Assembly: GCF_002909235.1 (NCBI RefSeq)
Contig: NZ_PHQQ01000008.1
Location: 95,966 to 159,965 of the forward strand
Direction of reading: 5' to 3'
Length of the DNA stretch: 64,000 nt
From: Arenibacter catalasegens
GTDB taxonomy: Bacteria > Bacteroidota > Bacteroidia > Flavobacteriales > Flavobacteriaceae
Part shown: positions 36,732 to 46,177 of the stretch, one piece after another
How positions within the stretch are numbered: position 1 is the first letter of the stretch
Layout: every line of letters starts with the position of its first letter
The notes under the pieces: generated by a model
Told to the model about the DNA's origin: nothing
The model's database searches: none
Seen by the model: the letters and a program-made list of their open reading frames with translations, nothing else
Position numbers and translations under genes: made by a program

Positions 36732-39700
36732 TTATATTTTCATAAAATCCTCGGCCAAAATTTTTCTTAGGTAAAAAATAAGTTCTTCGGCATTTTCTTG
36801 AGAAAAGACCATAGGAGGCTTAATCTTTAATACGTTGTGGTCTGGGCCATCCGTACTCATAAGGATACCATGATCTTTCATACGGTTGGCCAAATAATCG
36901 GTCTGGGCCGCCAAAGGGTCCATTTGGCCATTTACCAACTCTATTCCCAAGAAAAGTCCTTGCCCCCTGACATTCCCAATAATGGGGAACTCTTTCGCCA
37001 GAGTTCCTAGTTCCTGTTTCAAGTACGTTCCAACTACCAAGGCATGTGCTTGCAGCTTCTCCCGTTTCACCACCCTCAAAACCTCGGCACCAATGGCACA
37101 GGAAACTGGATTGCCCCCAAAGGTGTTGAAATATTCCATGCCATTGGCAAATTTTTCGGCTACTACATGGGTACACGCCACCGCAGCCAAGGGATGTCCG
37201 TTGCCTAGTGGTTTCCCTATGGTCACAATATCGGGTACCACCCCGTGCAATTGAAAGCCCCAAAAGGTGGTTCCCATACGGCCACAACCCACTTGCACCT
37301 CATCTGAAATACAGAGTCCGCCCGCTTCCCTAATATATTGATAGGCTTTTGCCAAGAATCCCTCCGGTAATTCTATCTGTCCCCCACAGCTAATGATAGG
37401 CTCTATGATAAAGGCCCCTACTCTTCTTCCCTTGGCCTGTATATTCTCTATTTGCTTTTTAACCTCCATGGCGTATTGCTCCCCCGTATTTTCTCCCCGG
37501 TACTTCCCTCTATAGGCATCGGGAAGTGGAAAAATATGGGTGTGGTCAGGTGCTCCATGTCCTCCTTTACCATCAAACTTATACGAACTGATATCGATAC
37601 ACATATTGGTATTGCCATGATAGCCCACCTCAGAGGCAATTATGTCGCGCTGTCCGGTAACGGCCTTTACCATTCGGATCGCCAACTCGTTGGCCTCACT
37701 ACCGGAATTCACAAAATGGAGCACGCTTAATTCTGGTGGCAGGGTCTCCAATAGTTCTTTGGCCAGCTCATTTATATTTTCGTGCAAATACCGACTATTG
37801 GTATTGATCAAAGCCATTTGTTCCTGTCCCGCCCTTACTACCGCTGGATGTTCATGTCCCACATGGGCCACATTGTTTACGGTATCCAAGTACTTCCTTC
37901 CATATTGGTCCATTAGGTACTGCCCTGCACCCCGAACCATTTTAATGGGCACCTTGTACTGTAGGCTTAAACTTTTTCCCAAATGCTGTTTTCTATAGGC
38001 AATGATATCCGTATTGGAAACCGACCCTTCCCGGGCCAAGGCCATTGTCTTGAACAACATATTAGGGTCCGGACAAAGGCTTCTCCATAGGTCGATCTGA
38101 CTGTAATAGCCTACTCCAGGGAAATCAATTTTAAAATCGAGCATGGAAAGCATGATCTGAAAATGCAGGTGTGGGGCCCAATTGCCATTCTCAGAACAAC
38201 TGCCCAGAACACCTATTTCTTCTCCTGCCTTTAGCCACGTGCCAACCTTATGCCGGGTAGCACTGTCCACCGATAAATGTCCGTAAAGGGTATATAACTC
38301 CAATCCTTCCTCCTTATGCCTTAAAATTACCAGTCCGCCGTATTCCTTATCCCCGGCATCGTTGGTTGCTGTAACCACTTCCCCATCAAAATGGGCATGT
38401 ACCGGTGTAGCCGCTGGCAACCAAAAATCGACCCCCAAGTGGATGCTTCTACTTTCCCTTCCCTTGTTCCCTATCTTATCATAGGACGAAGCAGTATAGA
38501 TAGGCCGGGGCTCAAAATAGCCTCCAGCCACTATTTTGGAAGGATGTTCTCCCTGTAGTTTATCAAGTTTATACTGAAAATAGTCCAGGTCGTTAAAATC
38601 TTTTTCATGCCCTATCCATTTACTGGACACACTTAAATCTAAGGGATGTATTGTATTGGAACCTATAGTGGGAAAAAGTCTTTCCAGGGAAAAGGCATGC
38701 CTCTTCGTCCACTCCGAGAATTCTTCTTCCTTGGGATGGGCGGTATATCCACATGCTTCCCTAAAACTAAAATGGGCCAAATCCCCATTTATGTCCCTCC
38801 ATTTTCCAAGCAGCTCCCAGGCCGGTTCTTCGCTGATCAACAGATATTTATTGTCCGGCTCCTTCTTTTTATTGATGGCCGATTTGGTTACGGAAATCAC
38901 CAATCGCATGGCGATGGCCATATACAAATGTTCCAGTTCCGTTTCTTCCAAAGGAAAGGCTTGATGATAGCCCCGTACAATGGGCAATGCGGCCTCCAAT
39001 GGATCATTATGCCCCATAATGGCATAGGCACAGGCTATGGCCAGGTCGTTAATTATCTGCGTATACACCGAATCCCCGAAATCTATGGCCGAGACCACTT
39101 TGGGATCGATCAGGTCTTGTGAAACAATAACATTATTGTCATTGGCGTCATTGTGTACCACTGCCTTCCGCAACTGGGAATAACTGGACTGTGACTGCTT
39201 AAACTGGTCCTGAAAATAGGAGACAATCTCTTTATGCTCACCGTCAAAGAGGTGGAGATAGGCAATGGCCCAACTTCCCTGGGCCACATCCCAGACAAAT
39301 TCCCGATGGGCCTCGGGATGATCAAAACCTTGCAAAGCCTGGGTAAGTCTTCCACATTGCTCACCCAAACTGTAACGTAGCTCATCCAACTGGGGGTTCA
39401 CCCCACTCCAGACCCGGCCTGATACCCAGGACAGAAGGCGCACCTTCCTGATTTGCCCAAAATCATCCTTAATTTCAGAAATTAAATTCCCCTGCCTATC
39501 CGGAATGACCTCGGGGGAGGTTAAATCCTTGCCGTGTTCGCTGGCGTAAAGCAACAATTTCTGCTGAAAGTCCAAATAATCCCCGTTCTCGTTGGGGCGG
39601 GAGACTTTTAAAATATACTGCTGCCCATCCACTGCATCGATCTTAAAATTAAAATCGATTTCCCCGGGCAGCGTTTTTGCACTACCCTGAATATTAAAGT

Positions 39701-39758
39701 TTTCAGAGGCAATTTTTATGGCCTGATCTGCAGTTATTCTAATCTTGCTATATTCCAT
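36732..39758 (-). CDS. Kinase-M23-class III aminotransferase fusion protein
   Basis: A 1008-aa cytoplasmic protein with three parts. The N-terminal aminoglycoside-phosphotransferase-like kinase (about 20-290) has VVHNDANDNNVIV and AIDFGDSV catalytic loops. A central M23/LytM-like domain (about 430-560) has HLGVDFW, YGHLS and PHLHFQI zinc-type motifs. The C-terminal class III PLP enzyme (about 590-1008) has the lysine motif IGKPLGNGHP. The PLP part resembles ethanolamine-phosphate and phosphohydroxylysine phospho-lyases, so kinase plus lyase may phosphorylate then eliminate an amino alcohol such as hydroxylysine or ethanolamine. The same three-domain order is, as I recall, found in other bacteria. 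It has no signal peptide and is convergent with the DUF3570 gene. Confidence 0.9.
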   Translation of the reverse strand: MEYSKIRITADQAIKIASENFNIQGSAKTLPGEIDFNFKIDAVDGQQYILKVSRPNENGDYLDFQQKLLLYASEHGKDLTSPEVIPDRQGNLISEIKDDFGQIRKVRLLSWVSGRVWSGVNPQLDELRYSLGEQCGRLTQALQGFDHPEAHREFVWDVAQGSWAIAYLHLFDGEHKEIVSYFQDQFKQSQSSYSQLRKAVVHNDANDNNVIVSQDLIDPKVVSAIDFGDSVYTQIINDLAIACAYAIMGHNDPLEAALPIVRGYHQAFPLEETELEHLYMAIAMRLVISVTKSAINKKKEPDNKYLLISEEPAWELLGKWRDINGDLAHFSFREACGYTAHPKEEEFSEWTKRHAFSLERLFPTIGSNTIHPLDLSVSSKWIGHEKDFNDLDYFQYKLDKLQGEHPSKIVAGGYFEPRPIYTASSYDKIGNKGRESRSIHLGVDFWLPAATPVHAHFDGEVVTATNDAGDKEYGGLVILRHKEEGLELYTLYGHLSVDSATRHKVGTWLKAGEEIGVLGSCSENGNWAPHLHFQIMLSMLDFKIDFPGVGYYSQIDLWRSLCPDPNMLFKTMALAREGSVSNTDIIAYRKQHLGKSLSLQYKVPIKMVRGAGQYLMDQYGRKYLDTVNNVAHVGHEHPAVVRAGQEQMALINTNSRYLHENINELAKELLETLPPELSVLHFVNSGSEANELAIRMVKAVTGQRDIIASEVGYHGNTNMCIDISSYKFDGKGGHGAPDHTHIFPLPDAYRGKYRGENTGEQYAMEVKKQIENIQAKGRRVGAFIIEPIISCGGQIELPEGFLAKAYQYIREAGGLCISDEVQVGCGRMGTTFWGFQLHGVVPDIVTIGKPLGNGHPLAAVACTHVVAEKFANGMEYFNTFGGNPVSCAIGAEVLRVVKREKLQAHALVVGTYLKQELGTLAKEFPIIGNVRGQGLFLGIELVNGQMDPLAAQTDYLANRMKDHGILMSTDGPDHNVLKIKPPMVFSQENAEELIFYLRKILAEDFMKI

Positions 39759-39954
39759 TTATTTTATCCTACAATATTGAACTCTCCCATGAATCAATAA
39801 ACTAACTACCAAAATAAGGATATTATAGTCATGTGTCCTTGGACTTAAAAATAAAAATACTACATCAATTACGAGACTGTTTTAAATTTTTCACTTAAAA
39901 ATAATATTGATATGCTATCTTTAGATCATAATCAAACTTTACCAAAACGTATCC

Positions 39955-41220
39955 ATGAAAAAATTTATTTCCCGCCCTTTATTACCTTTATTATTGATGA
40001 TTGTTATAATGGGCTTAACCACTCAGTGCAAGCAGAATTCAAAAAATAAAAAAGTTGCTGTAATAAATGAAACTAACATTGCAATTCCTGAAGGATTTTC
40101 CATAGAGGTTGTTGCCGAGGATCTAGGTAATCTAAGACATATGACCGTTTCAAAAAATGGCGATATTTATGTTAATAGATCTAAACTAAAGGATGAAAAG
40201 GCTATTGTGCTTTTAAAGGATAACGACCAAGACGGAAAAATTGATGAACAAAAACAATTTGGCAATCTCCCGGGAACAGGGATGTTGATTAAGAATGGAT
40301 ACTTATATTCCTCATCCAATTCTGGTGTCTACCGCTATAAATTAAATGGAAAGGAAGAAATAATAGATATTGAAAATCCTGAGAATATTGTAGACGGATT
40401 AGCGGACATGGGTCGTGACAATGCAAAATCGTTTGTAATGGACGACAATTCCAACCTGTATGTCACCATTGGCTCCTGGAACGATTCCTGTCGTGAAGAA
40501 GGTACTGGAAACGGTATTATGCCATGTGCCATCCTAGATTCTGCAGGAGGAATATGGCAATTCAAGGCCGATAAATTGAATCAGTCCCTAACCGATGGCA
40601 AACGCTATGCCACTGGGGTTAAAAATGCAGTAGCTACTGCGTGGAACAATAAGACCAATACTTTATTTGCGGCAGTACACGGTCGCGGTGCTTTTCATGA
40701 TTTCTATCCAGATTACTACACCGCTAAACACAGTGCAGAGCTTCCGGCCGAAACATTATATGAATTACATGACGGTGATGATGCCGGTTGGCCCTATATC
40801 TATTATGATCAATTTAAGAAAAAGAAAATGCTTTCTCCTGAATATGGGGGTGATGGGGAAAAAACCGCTGGGGAAAATGCCATAGATCCCGTATTGGCCT
40901 TTCCTGCCCATTTAGCACCAAATGATCTTCTTTTTTATACCGGAAATATGTTCCCTGAAAAATATAAAAATGGGGCATTTATTGCGTTTCATGGACAGTC
41001 ACCAGAGCTAAAGGAAGGTTATTTCGTAGCCTTTGCCCCTTTTAAGAATGGTAAACCAGATGGGACTTGGGAAATTTTTGCAGATAACTTTTCTGGTATC
41101 GACCTGGCAAATCCCACTGGTCCAATACAGCATAGACCCTGTGGCTTGGCACAAGGTCCCAATGGAGAACTTTATGTAAGTGAGGATTTAAAAGGTACGA
41201 TATTCAAAATAACCTATTAA
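39955..41220 (+). CDS. Sorbosone-dehydrogenase-like beta-propeller lipoprotein
   Basis: A 421-aa lipoprotein (signal ending LTTQC at Cys25). The body is a six-bladed propeller of the PQQ-dependent sugar/sorbosone dehydrogenase type, with FSIEVVAEDLGNLRHMTVS, KDNDQDGKIDEQ, MGRDNAKSFVMDD, AVHGRGAFHDFYPDYY and a C-terminal GLAQGPNGELYVSEDLKG blade. These proteins oxidise sugars or aldehydes when the cofactor site is intact; I cannot confirm it by eye. Probably periplasmic or surface-attached. It stands alone: a TATCTTTA box at 39916-39923 may be its -7 element and a hairpin at 41384 ends it. Confidence 0.82.
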   Translation: MKKFISRPLLPLLLMIVIMGLTTQCKQNSKNKKVAVINETNIAIPEGFSIEVVAEDLGNLRHMTVSKNGDIYVNRSKLKDEKAIVLLKDNDQDGKIDEQKQFGNLPGTGMLIKNGYLYSSSNSGVYRYKLNGKEEIIDIENPENIVDGLADMGRDNAKSFVMDDNSNLYVTIGSWNDSCREEGTGNGIMPCAILDSAGGIWQFKADKLNQSLTDGKRYATGVKNAVATAWNNKTNTLFAAVHGRGAFHDFYPDYYTAKHSAELPAETLYELHDGDDAGWPYIYYDQFKKKKMLSPEYGGDGEKTAGENAIDPVLAFPAHLAPNDLLFYTGNMFPEKYKNGAFIAFHGQSPELKEGYFVAFAPFKNGKPDGTWEIFADNFSGIDLANPTGPIQHRPCGLAQGPNGELYVSEDLKGTIFKITY

Positions 41221-41383
41221 TCGTTACATGACCAAGATAGATATCGCCTAGCATCTCCAAGTTTTATAACACAAAGGGGGACATATGTAATTGTGCGAAA
41301 ATTAAAGTAAAATCCACAAAATTGTACATCTACTAATCCTTCAAGTAACTTAATACAATAGTTTCAAAGATTGGAAAATAATT

Positions 41384-41418
41384 AAATCCCTTCAGATGTT
41401 GATCTTTAGGGATTTTTT
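41384..41418 (+). terminator. Terminator after the propeller lipoprotein gene
   Basis: AAATCCCT (41384-41391) pairs with AGGGATTT (41408-41415), then TTTAT. It sits 164 bp past the stop in a 350-bp gap without other features. Confidence 0.6.
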
Positions 41419-41570
41419 ATGCCTGAATTTTGAATCTTATTACTTCCTTTTACATCCCCGGTACCGTATTTTTAAGAAAATCTTAAGATGGAGTTATCTA
41501 AATAATTTGTTATTTTTCCCCTGAAAAAATGCATTATCAATTAATTATTTCAAAAAAATCAACAATAACT

Positions 41571-41933
41571 ATGAAAACAACTATTGCACTTCTTTCTATT
41601 TTTTGTTCATTAAATTTGGCTCAGGCCACAAATACACCAAAATTTGATGATATAGTAATCGGCTCGGAATTAATGATCGGAGTTCCGTCAGCTAATTTAT
41701 ATGAGCATATAAAATTACCTAGAATGAATTTTATAATAAAGAAGGGTGGTATTCCCAATTATAAAACGCTATTAGAAAGCAAAGTGGTCGTTTCCGATAT
41801 GAAGGAGATGCCCGATGGCAGAAAGGTGGTATACTTAAAAAGGAAAAATGGAAAACGATTTTTTAATAGCCACAGCTATATAAAAGCTGAACTCCAAGAG
41901 GCCATAACATCGGAAGAACTTGTTAGGCTTTAG
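41571..41933 (+). CDS. Small secreted protein of unknown function
   Basis: A 120-aa protein from ATG 41571; an upstream in-frame ATG (41529) would lengthen the n-region without benefit. A cleavable signal (SLNLAQA) is followed by a short, lysine-rich mature part with no cysteine. The segments DIVIGSELMIGVP, IIKKGGIPNYKTLLESKVVV and EMPDGRKVVYLKRKNGKRF are seen. I do not recognise the family. It is monocistronic, with a terminator at 42007. Confidence 0.65.
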   Translation: MKTTIALLSIFCSLNLAQATNTPKFDDIVIGSELMIGVPSANLYEHIKLPRMNFIIKKGGIPNYKTLLESKVVVSDMKEMPDGRKVVYLKRKNGKRFFNSHSYIKAELQEAITSEELVRL

Positions 41934-42415
41934 AAGATCTCAATTTGCTTTTAGGCAGCCCTAATCCAAGGTGTTGTCAAGCGACAACATAATAACTACC
42001 AATATTAAAAACCCTTATTCATAAGGGTTTTTTTATTATCGCAATTGTTTGATGAATACGTTTTGAAATTCAATAAACCCTTGCCTTAATACCTATAATT
42101 TCTATTCCCCAACCTCCTTAAATATAAAGGCTATTTTGTATCTTACTATAATTCATATCGTATCATATTGTTTGGCCAAGGAAATGGAAGTAATACTTAG
42201 AAACAAATAAGGGGGCATTCAAACTGCTACATTGGTTCTAATTAAGGACGGAAAGCGTAGCATAAATATTCAAATCCTGTTCAAAATTATTCTATTAACT
42301 ATAAAGATTGATTTCCAAAGCCAAATAAGAATCACAAGATACCAAGGTGCTTTTTCTACACTATTATGGGGACAGTAAGGGACTAAGAATTGATTGATAA
42401 CTTAAAAAGATAGAA
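41934..42415. other. Intergenic region before the phosphoribosyltransferase gene
   Basis: A 482-bp AT-rich region. It holds the terminator at 42007-42034 and a small hairpin GTTGTC-AAGC-GACAAC near 41974. No gene is seen. Confidence 0.4.
42007..42034 (+). terminator. Terminator after the small secreted protein gene
   Basis: AAAAACCCTTAT (42007-42018), a 2-nt loop, then ATAAGGGTTTTT (42021-42032) ends in a T-run. A 12-bp perfect stem. Confidence 0.75.
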
Positions 42416-43042
42416 ATGTTTAAGGACAGAATGGATGCAGGACTACAACTAGCTAAAAAGTTAAGCTTATATAAAGACAAAGAAAACATAGTGATTTTGG
42501 CAATTCCTCGTGGTGGACTACCTCTAGGAGCCATTGTAGCCAAATCTTTGAATGCTCAACTGGATGTTGCCCTTTCAAAAAAAATCGGCCATCCTTTTAA
42601 TAAGGAATTCGCCATTGGGGCAGTTAGTCTAGACAACATTATACTGGATGATAACACTAAAATCTCAATTGGTTATATTGAAAAAGAATCGAAACGACTT
42701 CGGGAAAAACTAAAAAAAAGGCAGAACCAATATTTCAAAAATAGGTCTCCCCAAAGCCTAAAGGACAAAATCGCAATCATAATAGATGATGGCATAGCCA
42801 CCGGAAACACCATTCGTGTTACAGCACAATTAGTTTATGAACAAAAGCCGGAAAAAATAGTGGTAGCAATACCCGTGGCTCCCAAATCGACCGTACAAAA
42901 ATTAAGGGCTACTTCATATATTGACGAAGTGGTTTGTCTGGAAATACCTTTTAATTTTCAGGCGGTAGGTCAGTTTTATATGAATTTCGATCAAGTATCG
43001 GACGAAGAGGCCATTAAAATTTTGGATGATTTCCACGCCTAA
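42416..43042 (+). CDS. Phosphoribosyltransferase-family protein
   Basis: A 208-aa cytoplasmic protein of the type I phosphoribosyltransferase fold. The PRPP-binding loop is IIIDDGIATGNT, preceded by AIPRGGLPLGAIVAK. A further motif is VVAIPVAPKSTV. Such proteins salvage bases by joining them to PRPP, but many in this group are poorly defined. The tail (FNFQAVGQFYMNF) is common to small putative family members often found beside stress or hydrolase genes. No operon partner is close; the region on both sides is AT-rich. Confidence 0.85.
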   Translation: MFKDRMDAGLQLAKKLSLYKDKENIVILAIPRGGLPLGAIVAKSLNAQLDVALSKKIGHPFNKEFAIGAVSLDNIILDDNTKISIGYIEKESKRLREKLKKRQNQYFKNRSPQSLKDKIAIIIDDGIATGNTIRVTAQLVYEQKPEKIVVAIPVAPKSTVQKLRATSYIDEVVCLEIPFNFQAVGQFYMNFDQVSDEEAIKILDDFHA

Positions 43043-43281
43043 TTGGAGTGACATCTAACCTGGGTCATTTTTTTGTTAGATTTGCAATCTATTATGGCAA
43101 CAAATTAAATACCTCTTTAAATTGCGAGAGCATTCCTCCAATTTTCGTTTACATGAATTTTCCCTTTCGAAAAACTACTCCTAAGACAGTATCTCCAACC
43201 TTGCCGTCCTCCTTTAACTTTTATGGCTGTTAAATCTAAATAGCTATATTTATAAGGAATATTTATTATAGGACCAATACC

Positions 43282-44295
43282 ATGAAAAATCCACCTCGGA
43301 TGGCCTCTTTCTTTGCGACAATAATAGTGCCTATATTCTCCATATTCCTATTCAGCAGTTGCGAACCTCAAAAAAAGGAACCCGAATTTTTAATGCGAGC
43401 CGCACTTTTGGTCAATGAAGACCATGCATGGCACAAGGCCTTCGCTTATTTCTCAAAAATTGTGGGGGAACGCTCTAAAGGTCGCATCAAGATAGAAATC
43501 TATCCATCGGAACAGTTAGCCAAGGAAATCGAAGCCATTCGACTTATACAGGCCGAGGTAATAGATATGACCACCACCGGATCTACTTTGACCAATTGGT
43601 TTGAAGTGGCTACATTCTGCGAGCTGCCCTTTTTAATGAAGGATTCCACTGATATGAATCGTTATATTAATGGTCCCGTCGGGAAATTAATGGAAGAGGA
43701 AATGATCAAAAAGGCAGGTTTACGCTCCCTCGGCCATTTTGAACGGGGTCCACGGCACTTAACATCAAATAGACCAATACGACATCCCGATGACCTAAAG
43801 GGGCTGATCGTTAGGGTTCCCAATGTCCCCGCATTTGTTACAACATGGAGTGCACTTGGAGCAAAACCCACCCCAATGGCCTTTTCCGAAGTATTTACGT
43901 CCCTGCAGCAAGGCACGATCGAAGCCCAGGAAAATCCGTTCGCCATGATCCATAACGCCGGTTTCTCCGAAGTACAGAAATACCTCAACTTAACTGGCCA
44001 TGTCATAAGTTGGGTGTACCCCGTTGTGGGTGAAAAGCAATTTCAAAAGCTTCCCCCGGACCTACAGGAAATCTTGCTGCAGGCCGGCAAAGAAATGCAG
44101 GCCTATGAACATCATCTCTATTTAGAAAACGAAAAAAACGTACAAGAAGAATTAAAGGCTGAGGGCATGCAATTTATAGAAGTGGACAAAGAAGCCTTTG
44201 CTAAAAAAAGTGAAAGGGCCATTTATGAAAGCCTCTCTCCTGATATGCAGAAAATATATCGCGAACTCAAAGAAATAAAAGATGATGCTAAATAA
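43282..44295 (+). CDS. TRAP transporter substrate-binding protein (DctP family)
   Basis: A 337-aa substrate-binding protein with a lipoprotein-type signal (FLFSSC), which anchors the receptor in the periplasm. DctP landmarks are ERSKGRIKIEIYPSEQL, MTTTGSTLTNW, the Arg motif LIVRVPNVP that holds the ligand carboxylate, and SLQQGTIEAQENP. It is the first gene of a three-gene operon with DctQ and DctM, which overlap by 14 and 4 bases. Because uxaB and uxaA follow, the likely ligand is a hexuronate (galacturonate or glucuronate); that is inference from neighbours. No operator for the LacI regulator was found in its upstream region. Confidence 0.9.
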   Translation: MKNPPRMASFFATIIVPIFSIFLFSSCEPQKKEPEFLMRAALLVNEDHAWHKAFAYFSKIVGERSKGRIKIEIYPSEQLAKEIEAIRLIQAEVIDMTTTGSTLTNWFEVATFCELPFLMKDSTDMNRYINGPVGKLMEEEMIKKAGLRSLGHFERGPRHLTSNRPIRHPDDLKGLIVRVPNVPAFVTTWSALGAKPTPMAFSEVFTSLQQGTIEAQENPFAMIHNAGFSEVQKYLNLTGHVISWVYPVVGEKQFQKLPPDLQEILLQAGKEMQAYEHHLYLENEKNVQEELKAEGMQFIEVDKEAFAKKSERAIYESLSPDMQKIYRELKEIKDDAK

Positions 44296-44749
44296 AACGG
44301 TCGGTCGCATCCTAAAAATAGGCACTTTATTAAGTACATGGGGCCTTATATTAACTGTCCTGCTTCAAATAGTTTGTCGTTTTACACCCTTCAACACTCC
44401 CCCTTGGACCGAGGAGGCTTCACGTATTTTCTTTATCTATGCCATGTCGTTCGCTGCAGGTCTGGCCATGAAAAATGAATTCTATGTGCATTTGGATATG
44501 TTCTATAATCGTTTCCCTGAAAGAATCAAAAAAGTATTAAACTTGGCGATACCCATAATTACTTTGGCGCTATTTGTAGTCATGGCTATATATTCCATTA
44601 AATTCATTCCGTTGGGAATACCAGAAAAATCGCCCAGTATGGGCTTTAATATGGGCATAGCTTTCTTTAGCATTTTTATAATGTCGGCCTCCATAAGCTA
44701 CTACCTCTGGAAAAAAATTCAGAAAATCTTTAAAATCTCTAGACCATGA
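44282..44749 (+). CDS. TRAP transporter small membrane subunit (DctQ family)
   Basis: A 155-aa protein with four predicted transmembrane segments, the small membrane subunit of a TRAP transporter. Typical DctQ features are PPWTEEASRIFFIYAMSFAAGLAM between helices 2 and 3, and PSMGFNMGIAFFSIFIMS. It overlaps dctP by 14 bases and dctM by 4, so it depends on the whole operon. No unusual features. Confidence 0.9.
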   Translation: MMLNKTVGRILKIGTLLSTWGLILTVLLQIVCRFTPFNTPPWTEEASRIFFIYAMSFAAGLAMKNEFYVHLDMFYNRFPERIKKVLNLAIPIITLALFVVMAIYSIKFIPLGIPEKSPSMGFNMGIAFFSIFIMSASISYYLWKKIQKIFKISRP

Positions 44750-46020
44750 TTTGGATACTCGTCATTGTTTTTATTATTGGTCTAGTGCTTCGCTTTCCTA
44801 TTGCTTTCGCGCTTGGGCTAGCCTGTTTAAGTTATTTAATCGTCAAAGGGGTGCCTTTGATTATTGTCCCCATGAAAATGTACTCGGGCATAGATGTCTT
44901 TGTACTACTTAGTGTCCCAGGATTCATCCTAGCAGGTAACTTGATGAACCGAGGTGGACTTACGGAAAAAATTATAAAATTCTGCAACCATCTTTTAGGG
45001 CACATTCGTGGAGGACTTTCGTTGGTGAACATTGGGGCTTCCATGCTCTTTGCCGGAATTTCCGGTACCGCCATTTCGGATACGGCCAGTATGGGATCTA
45101 TAATGATACCCGCTATGAAAAAAGAAGGATACGACACTGATTTTTCCTGCGCGGTTACCGCAGCCTCCTCCACCATAGGTCCCATAATTCCTCCGAGTGT
45201 TCCAATGATTATTGCAGCAACCTTGAGCGGACTGTCCGTGGGCAAATTGTTTTTGGCAGGAGCACTACCTGGCTTGTTACTGGGAGTTGGACTCTTGTTT
45301 ACCGCTTATTTTATATCCAAACGAAAAAATTATCCAAAACATAAGCGCAGCAGTCTTAGGGATGTGGCGCGCAGTTTTGTGGATACCTTTTGGTCGCTTT
45401 TGATGACCTTTATCATCCTTTATGGCATCGTAGGAGGTATCTTCACACCAACGGAAGCCTCGATAATTGCAGTGGTTTACGCCATGATTATAGGTAAATT
45501 CGTTTATAAAAAATTAAATTTAAAAAATACTCAGGTCATTATCCTGGATAGCATGAAAACCTCAGCTTCTCTCATGGTCTTGGTGGGTTTCGCCAACCTA
45601 TTTGGCTATATTTTGATTACGGAGCAAATTCCTCAGAACATATCCAATGAAATCTTGGGCTTTTCAGACAATAAATACGTGGTTTTGTTACTGATCAATC
45701 TATTATTGATCATCGTTGGCACCTTTATGGAAACCATAGCGGCCCTACTTATACTTTTTCCAATCTTGTTGAAAGTAGCTGTTGCAGTAGATGTGGACCC
45801 TATTCACTTCGCAGTAATTGCCGTCTTGAATTTAATTATAGGCCTGACCACTCCTCCTGTAGGGGTTTGTCTTTTTGTAGCATCAAGTATTGGAAAAATT
45901 TCGATTGGGGAAGTCAGTAAAGCTGGACTACCTTTTCTTTTGGTCAGCTTTTTGGTGCTGATTTTGGTCACGTTATTTCCATGGTTCTCCCTAGCCTTGC
46001 CAAACTTGTTTATCGATTGA
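44746..46020 (+). CDS. TRAP transporter large permease (DctM family)
   Basis: A 424-aa polytopic membrane protein (about 11-12 helices), the sodium-coupled permease of the TRAP system. It has SGTAISDTASMGSIMIPAM, TAASSTIGPIIPPSVPMI, IVGGIFTPTEASIIAVVYA and LNLIIGLTTPPVGVCLF, all classic DctM repeats. It forms one operon with dctP and dctQ and works with the DctP receptor to import a carboxylated substrate, probably uronate. Confidence 0.94.
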   Translation: MIWILVIVFIIGLVLRFPIAFALGLACLSYLIVKGVPLIIVPMKMYSGIDVFVLLSVPGFILAGNLMNRGGLTEKIIKFCNHLLGHIRGGLSLVNIGASMLFAGISGTAISDTASMGSIMIPAMKKEGYDTDFSCAVTAASSTIGPIIPPSVPMIIAATLSGLSVGKLFLAGALPGLLLGVGLLFTAYFISKRKNYPKHKRSSLRDVARSFVDTFWSLLMTFIILYGIVGGIFTPTEASIIAVVYAMIIGKFVYKKLNLKNTQVIILDSMKTSASLMVLVGFANLFGYILITEQIPQNISNEILGFSDNKYVVLLLINLLLIIVGTFMETIAALLILFPILLKVAVAVDVDPIHFAVIAVLNLIIGLTTPPVGVCLFVASSIGKISIGEVSKAGLPFLLVSFLVLILVTLFPWFSLALPNLFID

Positions 46021-46177
46021 TATGTGAACAGTCAGTTAATGTTTAAACCCTGTTTTGAAATTGCAAAAAAATTGATATTTCACGCTCCTAAATGAAACAT
46101 AAAAGATTTACAAAGGATAATTTCTTAGTCGGTTGTTATCTAAAACCTATAAATTAGTATACTTAAAATTTAAGCCT

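Noticed and set aside
43048..43233. 61-aa frame with GTG start
   Set aside because: No family, signal or conserved features; it lies in an AT-rich gap.
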